21,677 nucleotides of DNA, from IMG/VR virus record IMGVR_UViG_3300027861_000221, positions 1 through 21,677 of that record, one strand, 5' to 3'. Under the pieces are notes generated by a model. That model saw only the letters and a program-made list of their open reading frames with translations, made no database searches and had not been told where the DNA came from. Numbering within the stretch: position 1 is the first letter of the stretch; the number at the start of each line of letters is the position of its first letter. Source of the stretch: a virus. The position numbers were made by a program, and so were the translations under genes. Shown here piece by piece: positions 1 through 5,745 of this stretch.

Positions 1-326
1 TTAATTGCTCACATTATTGTCCGAGAGGTAGTTTTTTAGGTAAATGGCTGGAGGGTGTATCGTTGAAAAACACTCCACCAAGAATGATAACTAAGAGGTG
101 GTTTAAAAACTTAATCATATTTATTATAACAGCAATGCTTATTATTGGAATCGCAATAAGTGATAAAAGTTTATCATCAATCGGATTTGTGTTCATAAAA
201 CTAATATTTGCGTCAACAGCAATTTCAATCATATTGGGAGTGATGTATAAACCGAGAAGCTGGTGTGCAATTTGCCCAATGGGGGTTGTGTCTGGAGATA
301 TTGCTAGTTATAAAAGGAGGAAATAA
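1..326 (+). CDS. 4Fe-4S-binding membrane protein, 5' end missing
   Basis: The reading frame is open from base 3, so the gene enters from the left and its start is not visible. The frame begins with an N-C-S-H-Y-C-P-R-G stretch (bases 3-29). About 85 residues later comes a second motif, W-C-A-I-C-P-M-G, near base 265. Between them are two hydrophobic segments, roughly bases 111-160 and 180-245. Paired C-x(n)-C-P-(R/M)-G motifs flanking membrane helices are typical of small 4Fe-4S-binding membrane proteins of the NapH/NosR/CcoG-like class in anaerobes, which carry electrons at the membrane. A TTG at 63 with an upstream GGAGGG could serve as an internal start, but it would lose the first Cys motif, so I favour a longer gene. 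The stop overlaps the next gene's ATG (TAATG), placing it in the phage-like operon. The electron partner is unknown. Confidence 0.7.
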   Translation, partial: NCSHYCPRGSFLGKWLEGVSLKNTPPRMITKRWFKNLIIFIITAMLIIGIAISDKSLSSIGFVFIKLIFASTAISIILGVMYKPRSWCAICPMGVVSGDIASYKRRK

Positions 327-409
327 TGAAGTGTGCTTATGGATTAGATAAGAAGTGTGATAGGTTGGATTGTAGTGGATTATGCAAAGATGAGGACGGT
401 GGAGATTAA
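326..409 (+). CDS. 27-residue cysteine-rich microprotein
   Basis: A 27-codon frame starts at the ATG inside a TAATG junction with the upstream Fe-S protein. A near-perfect AAAGGAGG ribosome site (314-320) lies five bases ahead. Four of 27 residues are Cys (C3, C11, C16, C20; spacing C-x7-C-x4-C-x3-C), the rest are mostly charged, and the tail is acidic (D-E-D-G-G-D). Four cysteines with several acidic residues suggest metal or Fe-S binding, but I recognise no family. It is translationally coupled on both sides: its stop TAA shares a base with the next ATG. Support comes from the ribosome site, the coupling and the Cys density, because the frame is too short for length to count as evidence. 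Confidence 0.5.
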   Translation: MKCAYGLDKKCDRLDCSGLCKDEDGGD

Positions 410-498
410 TGGAATATTCTGCTAATATCAACGGAGTGGAACTATACCGAGTTAATTATAAAACCTATAAGCGACAGTACTTTGCTATTGGGCTTTAA
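409..498 (+). CDS. 29-residue small protein of unknown function
   Basis: A 29-codon frame starts at the ATG of a second TAATG junction, with GGTGGAG (398-404) as ribosome site inside the preceding gene. The product is basic and aromatic-rich (five Tyr and one Phe, with K-x2-K-R near residues 18-22). There is no Cys and no membrane segment. Coupling to the 27-residue gene suggests it is translated, but nothing indicates a function. It could be a spurious frame. The 56 bases after it (499-554) hold only the AAGGAGG ribosome site of the next gene. Confidence 0.35.
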   Translation: MEYSANINGVELYRVNYKTYKRQYFAIGL

Positions 499-554
499 GC
501 CTGTGAAAAGCACTTGTTTACAAAGATATTAAAAAAATAAAAGGAGGAATAAAA

Positions 555-812
555 ATGAAAGTAGTTGATGAATTAGTAGATGATGTCATAGGAATTGCAA
601 CTGAGGAAATACAAAATGAATTATTAGGTATTTTAAACATTAGGTATAGCAATATTTTGAAAGGTGGAGGTCTCTTGGGAGATGAGAAAACTTTTAAACG
701 TGGGTATTTGTCAGGGATGGCTGATACATTGGTGCAATGTCAAAAAGATATTCTAGCACTGCCACATAGTGTTGATTTTGACAGTAATTTAATCATAGAG
801 AAGGAGGATTAA
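555..812 (+). CDS. Hypothetical phage protein, 85 aa
   Basis: The ATG at 555 has an AAAGGAGG ribosome site (540-547) seven bases upstream. The 85-residue product is acidic at both ends and looks largely helical, with a Gly-rich turn (G-G-G-L-L-G, residues 37-42), one Cys and no signal peptide or membrane helix. I do not recognise the family. The stop overlaps the next start in a TAATG junction, so it is part of the same small-gene cluster and probably expressed early, like the neighbouring accessory genes. Confidence 0.75.
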   Translation: MKVVDELVDDVIGIATEEIQNELLGILNIRYSNILKGGGLLGDEKTFKRGYLSGMADTLVQCQKDILALPHSVDFDSNLIIEKED

Positions 813-973
813 TGGCATTAGGAGATTTGACAAGTAGATTAGCAGTATTTAACCACGAGTTAATTTTAGGTGGAGATTTAAGTGTTAAGGTGGACAATGG
901 AGTTAAAACACTTGAATTTGACAATTTATCAGACGTTAAAAAATTTGTTGAGAAACTTGAAGATAATAGTTGA
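812..973 (+). CDS. Hypothetical small protein, 53 aa
   Basis: A 53-codon frame starts in a TAATG junction with the preceding gene, with AAGGAGG (801-807) as ribosome site. The product reads as a beta-rich first half (alternating hydrophobics, residues 17-36) followed by a predicted amphipathic helix (D-V-K-K-F-V-E-K-L-E, residues 41-50). The family is not recognised. Its TGA stop (971-973) lies inside the -35 hexamer TTGACA (970-975) of the next promoter, so the end of the gene and the start of the next transcription unit share bases. Confidence 0.6.
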   Translation: MALGDLTSRLAVFNHELILGGDLSVKVDNGVKTLEFDNLSDVKKFVEKLEDNS

Positions 974-998
974 CAAAAGTTTAAAAGTGTGATACACT
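970..998 (+). promoter_or_regulatory. Sigma-70-type promoter P1
   Basis: -35 TTGACA (970-975), a 17-base spacer ending TGTGA, and -10 TACACT (993-998). The TG of the spacer sits in extended -10 position. It is one of six promoters of the same design in the window. The predicted start is near 1005, which leaves a leader of about 130 bases before the gene at 1138. Confidence 0.75.
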
Positions 999-1004
999 AT
1001 GTTA

Positions 1005-1137
1005 TCAGGAAATAATACGGTAAATGCAACTTGTAAGAAAATGCAACAAGAAAGAAGCAAAGTGCTAGTGAGTCTGTAAACTCACTAGCTAAAATGTAAG
1101 TCGCTGTAAATAAAAACTATAAAAGGAGATGGATTAA
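1005..1137 (+). ncRNA. Structured 5' leader RNA (candidate regulatory element)
   Basis: The untranslated leader between promoter P1 and the ATG at 1138 can fold. A perfect 10-bp hairpin is formed by 1064-1073 and 1080-1089 with a six-base loop (CTGTAA). Outside it, 1026-1035 can pair with 1095-1104 (nine of ten positions including two G-U, one A-C mismatch), giving a closing stem around the hairpin and an A-rich single-stranded stretch (1036-1063). The hairpin is not followed by a T-run, so it does not read as a terminator. The element matches no riboswitch class I can name. Folding was done by eye. Confidence 0.45.
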
Positions 1138-1386
1138 ATGAGAGAAAAGGTTAAAAATATTAAAGGGAATTTAACAAATATTACAAATGGGAAGGAGTAT
1201 GAGGTAGTAGGCGAGACAAAATTAAGCTACGTTCTCATAAATGATATGGGAAGCCAAATGGCTTACGATAAGGCTAGTTTTGAGAAAGTAGAAATAGTTG
1301 AAGTTGTCAAAGTGGTAGAGGTTGAGCAAGTCGTAGAAGTGGAAGAGAAGGTTGAAACACCTAAGAAATACAAGAAGAGAAAGTAA
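1138..1386 (+). CDS. Hypothetical protein with SH3-like N-terminus and Val/Glu-rich tail
   Basis: The 82-residue product has two parts. Residues 1-52 look like a small beta-barrel of the kind often found in phage early proteins (N-G-K-E-Y-E-V-V-G-E pattern, then a second strand pair and a K-A-S-F-E-K-V-E end). Residues 53-73 are almost only Val, Glu and Lys in a loose V-V-x-V-E repeat, followed by a strongly basic end (K-K-Y-K-K-R-K). The ribosome site AAAGGAG (1121-1127) precedes the ATG. It is the first gene after the structured leader of P1 and overlaps the next gene (TAATG). Function unknown; the basic tail would suit nucleic-acid binding, which is inference only. Confidence 0.7.
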   Translation: MREKVKNIKGNLTNITNGKEYEVVGETKLSYVLINDMGSQMAYDKASFEKVEIVEVVKVVEVEQVVEVEEKVETPKKYKKRK

Positions 1387-1535
1387 TGGAGATATTGGAA
1401 ATGTATGGGACTGCGTTGCTGTGTAAAAATAGCAATGTAGTGAAATTGTGTGAGGCGATATTTAGTGAGTTCGATGAATGTGTGAACAGAGATGAGTGTT
1501 GTGAGAAATGTAAATATGAGGAGGAAATGGAGTGA
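1386..1535 (+). CDS. 49-residue cysteine-rich protein
   Basis: A 49-codon frame starts in a TAATG junction. Six cysteines (C13, C22, C32, C38, C39, C42) end in a C-C-x2-C cluster, followed by an acidic C-terminus (Y-E-E-E-M-E). No start-proximal ribosome site of the AGGAGG type is visible, so translation probably depends on coupling to the preceding gene. Its TGA stop overlaps the GTG start of the redoxin gene (GTGA), and its 3' end carries that gene's ribosome site (GAGGAGG). The Cys density and position next to a redoxin and nrdD suggest metal, Fe-S or disulfide chemistry. The family is not recognised. Confidence 0.5.
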   Translation: MEILEMYGTALLCKNSNVVKLCEAIFSEFDECVNRDECCEKCKYEEEME

Positions 1536-1765
1536 AGGTTGAAGTTTATGGTAAAAAACAATGTACTCAATGTATCAATATAAAAGCAGATTTGGACGCA
1601 TTAGGATGTTCATACACTTATTGTGAGAACGAGGCTACATTGAATGGTAAAGCGTTGGAATTAAGAGAAAAGGGTGTGTTGATAGAAATGATTGCACCTA
1701 TAGTAGTAGTGAACGGTATTCAAGTGAAACATAGAAATATAAAACACACATTAGGAGGAGAATAA
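1532..1765 (+). CDS. Glutaredoxin/NrdH-like redoxin
   Basis: The 77-residue product has the thioredoxin fold of glutaredoxins: beta-strand K-V-E-V-Y, redox motif C11-T-Q-C14 at the start of the first helix, and the cis-proline signature A-P-I-V-V-V-N-G (P56). Such proteins pass electrons through a dithiol/disulfide cycle. It starts at GTG 1532, overlapping the previous stop, with GAGGAGG upstream. It lies five bases ahead of nrdD, as NrdH-type redoxins commonly lie beside reductase genes. Class III reductases usually take electrons from formate, but subfamilies using thioredoxin or glutaredoxin-like donors are known, so a role as NrdD reductant is plausible. Two further cysteines (C26, C31) lie outside the active site. 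Confidence 0.85.
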   Translation: MKVEVYGKKQCTQCINIKADLDALGCSYTYCENEATLNGKALELREKGVLIEMIAPIVVVNGIQVKHRNIKHTLGGE

Positions 1766-1769
1766 TTGT

Positions 1770-3881
1770 ATGAGATTAGAGCATAGTTTAGATAGAGACT
1801 TTGAAGCTGTATACAAGAATATAGGCGAGGAGTTTTTAAAAATAGAAGCTATTGATGCCGACAGTATGAATGTAGGAGATAGGAGAAGCAAATATCATCA
1901 AAACAAAAAGATAGCTGGGGAAGAAAATGCCAATGTCGGCAACAATAAAAACCCCAATAATAGAGAAGGTGTTTTGTATGAGCCTCTTAGAAAAATTGAC
2001 TCCTACAATGTCTTATATGAGAAAATAAAAGATAAATATGGGTTGGAAGTTGGAAACGAAGCTATTAAGGAGATGTTATCGGGTAGCTTGTTGATGAATG
2101 ATTCTGACGGTTCAGATCAAAGATATTGTATAGCAATGTCGGCACACTCTTTAGTGAATAAAGGTAGAGACTATGTAACAGATGTTCCCAATACGAATCC
2201 AAAGCACTTTAGGAGCTATCTTCATACTTGTGTCGAGCAGATAATGCAAATGAGCATGGAATTTAAAGGGGCGACGGTAATTTATGATATACTTATCTTC
2301 CTAGCCGGGTTTACAAAGCCAGTAAGAGATTATAAACACAAATCTTTCGATGAGTTAGATTATGAAATGTATATAAAGTTTGCAATCTCGGAATTGATAA
2401 ACCCATACAAAGATGAAGATAAATGGGAAGCTGAACTAAGAGAGAAGACTAATACTACATCAGAATTAATAGACTATACGTTCGATTATTGGATAAGGAA
2501 TGAGCTACAGGGAGTGGTGTTGATACTTAATAATAAATATCGCAACGCTTCCCAAAGTCCGTTTGTAAATTTCTCCCTGTTTTCTCCGAGAGTTTTAGAT
2601 GGTCAATTTGATTATTTCAGATATCCAAATGGAGAAAAAATACAAAATTATATAAGGGAAATAACAAGAATACAAGAAATATTTGCTGAATTTTTCAGTC
2701 AAGGAATACAGGGGAGAGTTAGAGATATTGATGGAAACCTAACAGACAAGAAATTAACTAAGCTAGTTCCGTTTCCCGTAGTAACTCTATCGAAGCCAAA
2801 TGACGATATAGGTTCAGAACACCTTCTTGGAGAAGACAATAGATTTATAGATAAGATAGAGAGGTTGTTTAGTAAATACCACAACACGAATATATATAAA
2901 GGCGTAAAGCTTGCACTTTGTTGTAGATTACTTACAGAGAGTCACGAAAAAGTCAATCATACTACCGAGATGTCGTCATTAGGAGTTGTTACCAATGCCA
3001 CGAGTTATGATGCAGTAGGCTCTTTGAGGGTAGTAGCATTGGGATTGCCTAGTATAGCTTTACAATTGAGTGAAAATGATAGAAATATAGAAAATTATTT
3101 AAAAGTTTTGGACGTAAAGTTAGATTTAGTAGTCAAGATTTTAAATTCACAAAGAAGTCTGATAGAAGACAGAACCAACGAAAACTTCTTTGACTTCACG
3201 GAAAAACAAGGCGTAAAGAATGACAAATTGGCATCCACTATTGGAGGGTTGGGTTTATACGAGGCTGTCAAATTATTAACTGGTTCTGAATGGGGGGAAA
3301 CTTACACGCAATATGAATTAGATATTGCCAATGAAATATTAAAAGCTGTAGATGCAAAATGTGCTCAAGCGAGCAAAGCTACTGGAAAAATATTTAACAT
3401 GGAATTAAGTATTCCGGGAGAGTCATCAGCTAAGAGATTGCAAAAGAGAGACGTTCTTAATTTTGGTAACGAAGTTAATTATAAGGAATTGAGTAACCAG
3501 TTTTTACCTGCGACAATTGATACTACCATAAATGAAAAGCTTAAAGTTGAAAACGAGTTATGCAAATATGTTCCGTCAACTACAATAGCTCACTTGAATA
3601 TAGATGTGGAACTGTCAGAGGAACAAACTGTTCAGTTACATAAAAAAATAAGTGAGGCTTATCCAAATCTAAGTCACTATGCGTTTAATCCCATAACTTA
3701 CCTATGTGAAGACGGGCACTTGAATACGACTTCAACAGATGATGGGTTGTGTATTGAATGTGGTGGGAAAATAGTTGATAGGAGCACAAGAAGTATCGGA
3801 TACATAAGATCTATAGATTATGAGTTCGGAAAAAACAGAAAAGATGAACAAAGTAGAAGGACTTACTACAAATTAAAATAA
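1770..3881 (+). CDS. nrdD: Anaerobic (class III) ribonucleoside-triphosphate reductase
   Basis: Reduces ribonucleotides to deoxyribonucleotides using a glycyl radical, which oxygen destroys. The 703-residue length fits the family. Visible signatures are Y-C-I-A-M-S-A (C120, one candidate thiol), S-Q-S-P-F-V-N-F-S near residue 262, L-A-L-C-C-R-L (C384/C385, the thiyl-radical finger-loop cysteine) and, at the end, R-S-I-G-Y-I-R with G677 as radical glycine. Ahead of that glycine is a metal-binding knot with C646, C661 and C664; the usual fourth Cys is absent, and H650 in C-E-D-G-H may replace it. The N-terminal 60 residues are polar with many Asn and Lys. The activase follows after eight bases and a redoxin precedes. 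It supplies dNTPs for phage replication in an anaerobic host. Confidence 0.93.
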   Translation: MRLEHSLDRDFEAVYKNIGEEFLKIEAIDADSMNVGDRRSKYHQNKKIAGEENANVGNNKNPNNREGVLYEPLRKIDSYNVLYEKIKDKYGLEVGNEAIKEMLSGSLLMNDSDGSDQRYCIAMSAHSLVNKGRDYVTDVPNTNPKHFRSYLHTCVEQIMQMSMEFKGATVIYDILIFLAGFTKPVRDYKHKSFDELDYEMYIKFAISELINPYKDEDKWEAELREKTNTTSELIDYTFDYWIRNELQGVVLILNNKYRNASQSPFVNFSLFSPRVLDGQFDYFRYPNGEKIQNYIREITRIQEIFAEFFSQGIQGRVRDIDGNLTDKKLTKLVPFPVVTLSKPNDDIGSEHLLGEDNRFIDKIERLFSKYHNTNIYKGVKLALCCRLLTESHEKVNHTTEMSSLGVVTNATSYDAVGSLRVVALGLPSIALQLSENDRNIENYLKVLDVKLDLVVKILNSQRSLIEDRTNENFFDFTEKQGVKNDKLASTIGGLGLYEAVKLLTGSEWGETYTQYELDIANEILKAVDAKCAQASKATGKIFNMELSIPGESSAKRLQKRDVLNFGNEVNYKELSNQFLPATIDTTINEKLKVENELCKYVPSTTIAHLNIDVELSEEQTVQLHKKISEAYPNLSHYAFNPITYLCEDGHLNTTSTDDGLCIECGGKIVDRSTRSIGYIRSIDYEFGKNRKDEQSRRTYYKLK

Positions 3882-3889
3882 AATATAAA

Positions 3890-4357
3890 GTGATAGAGGA
3901 GAACAATTTAAACCATTATTATAAAAACGGTTTGTTGATAGCCACTGTTAATTGTGATTGGAAATGTCTCAAAGAGAGCAATCTCTCTTTGGATGTTTGC
4001 CAAAACAGTCACACTAACAAAATGAAGACTAAAACTATAGAAGTTTCTAAGTTAGTGTGTATGTTTGAAGAAAACCTGATGTCTGATTGTGTTATATTTG
4101 CTGGACTCGAACCTATGCTCCAAATTGAAGAGATTGTAAAATTCATAGAAGTGTTTAGAGTGAGCAATGATTCGGATGTGATAATATATACAGGTTATTA
4201 TAAGAAAGAAATAGAAGATACAGTGAACAGATTGAAAAAATATGATAATATCATTATTAAGTTTGGAAGATTCATACCTAACGTAGATAGTGTATATGAC
4301 AACGTGTTGAAAATAAAATTAGTTAGCGGCAATCAATATGCTGAGAAGATAAGCTAA
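3890..4357 (+). CDS. nrdG: Anaerobic ribonucleotide reductase activase, radical-SAM type
   Basis: NrdG enzymes use a 4Fe-4S cluster and S-adenosylmethionine to make the glycyl radical on NrdD. The 155-residue length is typical. Cysteines C22, C26 and C37 give C-x3-C-x10-C instead of the classical C-x3-C-x2-C, but the third ends in C-Q-N-S as in many activases. A G-L-E-P (72-75) corresponds to the SAM-binding GGEP motif. The C-terminal pattern (I-I-K-F-G-R-F-I-P and the N-Q-Y-A-E-K-I-S end) resembles a clostridial NrdG-like subfamily as I remember it. The start is uncertain: GTG 3890 has no clear ribosome site, while GAGGAGAA (3896-3903) lies just inside the gene, and a downstream start such as TTG 3932 would shorten the protein. 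It lies directly behind nrdD. Confidence 0.8.
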   Translation: MIEENNLNHYYKNGLLIATVNCDWKCLKESNLSLDVCQNSHTNKMKTKTIEVSKLVCMFEENLMSDCVIFAGLEPMLQIEEIVKFIEVFRVSNDSDVIIYTGYYKKEIEDTVNRLKKYDNIIIKFGRFIPNVDSVYDNVLKIKLVSGNQYAEKIS

Positions 4358-4409
4358 AAAAATAGAGTTTCTTATAGAGTATAATTAAAAATTATAGAGG
4401 AGGAGTTAA

Positions 4410-5033
4410 TTGACAAAAGTTAAATTAGAGAATGAATTAGTAATATTCACAGAGGTAGTAAACGCCATACAAGCTATGAGAACGTGTTATAGCTCAAACG
4501 ATAAATCAGACTCAAGGGGTTTGTATCTTGGCGAAAAGGATAAGGATTTATTAAGAAATGCTGTTAAAATTGGACACTTTACTCCTTTAGAGTTTATAAC
4601 ATTTACATTTTCAATAGAGGATATGACGAGACTGGTGCTTCAGGAATTGGCACGCCACAGAACGCAAGTATTGAATATTCAATCAACGAGATACACTTTG
4701 AAGAGAATGAAAGATGATGTGCGTGATAATCTTTCCAAGTATTTTTACACAGAATTGCCTCACTATGATGAATATTTGAATATGATATTCGATTTTATTG
4801 AGGAGAAGGATTTGTGGAGCTTACCTAATGATAAATTGAAGGCTTATTTTCCAGAGACATTATATTGTAAAGGTTATATGAAAGTTAATTTAAAGAATTA
4901 CTTCAACTTTTACAAATTGAGGTCAAGCGATAAAGCCCACTATTTAATAAGAGAGTTGGCTGATGCCACATATGACTCACTTCCACCTTTCCCAAAAGAG
5001 TTAGTTGATATTTTTATGGAGAACAATGGGTAA
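4410..5033 (+). CDS. thyX: Flavin-dependent thymidylate synthase
   Basis: Converts dUMP to dTMP using FAD, NADPH and methylene-tetrahydrofolate, with no need for a separate dihydrofolate reductase. The diagnostic motif is A-R-H-R-T-Q-V-L-N-I-Q-S-T-R-Y (RHR at 82-84). The classical form is RHRxxS-x(n)-S-x-R; here Val stands at the first Ser position, while the second Ser and the following Arg are kept. G-H-F-T-P-L-E-F (residues 54-61) matches the conserved GHxSPxEH-type segment. At 207 residues it is near the short end of the family. It starts at TTG 4410 behind GGAGGAG. It follows the reductase genes and overlaps the next small gene, forming a dNTP supply block with the dUTPase further right. 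Confidence 0.92.
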   Translation: MTKVKLENELVIFTEVVNAIQAMRTCYSSNDKSDSRGLYLGEKDKDLLRNAVKIGHFTPLEFITFTFSIEDMTRLVLQELARHRTQVLNIQSTRYTLKRMKDDVRDNLSKYFYTELPHYDEYLNMIFDFIEEKDLWSLPNDKLKAYFPETLYCKGYMKVNLKNYFNFYKLRSSDKAHYLIRELADATYDSLPPFPKELVDIFMENNG

Positions 5034-5205
5034 AAATAAGGTAGAGCATCCGTGTTCTACCTGTTACTTTGTTGAGTATAGTGAAAACAATATCAAGAAG
5101 ATAACAAATATGAAGTATAAATCCATAGCCGAGTTTGAGCTATTCCTAAGTAATAAGTGTTTGGTTGGGAAGGTTGTGGATTATAAATTAATTGAGGAGG
5201 ATTAA
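5026..5205 (+). CDS. Hypothetical small CxxC protein, 59 aa
   Basis: I choose ATG 5026, which has GGAG four bases ahead and overlaps the last codons of thyX by eight bases; an upstream in-frame ATG at 5005 lies inside thyX without a ribosome site. The product carries one C-S-T-C pair (residues 10-13) in an H-P-C-S-T-C-Y context and one later Cys (K-C-L-V-G), so it might bind one metal ion with three cysteines and a histidine. The acidic C-terminus encodes the GAGGAGG ribosome site of the endolysin gene, whose ATG follows the stop directly. Family not recognised. Confidence 0.65.
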   Translation: MGKNKVEHPCSTCYFVEYSENNIKKITNMKYKSIAEFELFLSNKCLVGKVVDYKLIEED

Positions 5206-5745
5206 ATGTTGACAGATAAAACATTGAATAGGTTGAGAGAAATATTAGTGGAAGATGAGGGTTTATACCTAAAAAAATACAAATGTAGCAAAGGAGTCCC
5301 CACCGCTGGATGTGGTTTTGCAGAGACGTTCGGATTTCCTAACGCAATAAAGACTATCACAGGAGTTAATTCTTTTGATGAATTAGAGATTTTAACTGAA
5401 AAGCAAGCATTTGAAATACTGGATTACCAATTAAGATATTTTGAAGGGCAATTAAACAATGAGTTTGATTGGTACAAATATAAATCACAGCCAACGAAAT
5501 TGGTGATGTTGAGTTTAGTGTTTAATGTAGGCTTGGGCACTCTAAAGAAGTTTAAAAATACCCTCAACGCATTAGAAAGAGATGATATGATGGATGCAAC
5601 AAAAGAGTTATGGGATAGTAATTTATTAGGAGATATAAAAGGTAGAGCCATTAAGAACGGATTAATGCTATTAACTCAAGACATCAATATAGAAAAAGAT
5701 GACACAGACAAGTTGTATAAGATATTAAAAAAGAGAGTGGTATAA
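5206..5745 (+). CDS. GH24 (T4-type) lysozyme / endolysin
   Basis: Hydrolyses the glycan strands of peptidoglycan. The 179-residue length matches T4-like lysozymes. Residues 17-37 carry the catalytic signature E-x8-(D/C)-x5-T: E18, C27, T33, followed by A-G-C-G-F. The T4 equivalent is E11, D20, T26; Cys at the Asp position is a known natural variant, and the T4 D20C mutant stays active. Later, M-L-S-L-V-F-N-V-G-L-G-T-L-K-K-F (near residues 102-117) fits the conserved helix of the family. There is no signal peptide or wall-binding domain, so release would need a holin. It is unusual that the gene sits between thyX and a resolvase, far from the holin-like gene at 21366. Confidence 0.88.
   Translation: MLTDKTLNRLREILVEDEGLYLKKYKCSKGVPTAGCGFAETFGFPNAIKTITGVNSFDELEILTEKQAFEILDYQLRYFEGQLNNEFDWYKYKSQPTKLVMLSLVFNVGLGTLKKFKNTLNALERDDMMDATKELWDSNLLGDIKGRAIKNGLMLLTQDINIEKDDTDKLYKILKKRVV

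Noticed and set aside
1024-1047. ATGCAAC occurring twice (1024-1030 and 1041-1047) as a possible operator or iteron
   Set aside because: Only two short copies; more likely part of the leader fold or chance.
1297-1359. Possible tandem DNA repeat in the Val/Glu-rich tail
   Set aside because: The repetition is at protein level; the codons vary and no exact DNA repeat unit is seen.
4380-4396. TATAATT-AAA-AATTATA inverted repeat with a TATAAT ahead of thyX
   Set aside because: It is AT-only and so a weak stem, and no -35-like hexamer stands 17 bases upstream; I do not call a promoter or terminator.
5005-5025. Longer start for the small CxxC protein
   Set aside because: The ATG at 5005 lies inside thyX without a ribosome site, while ATG 5026 has GGAG at good distance.
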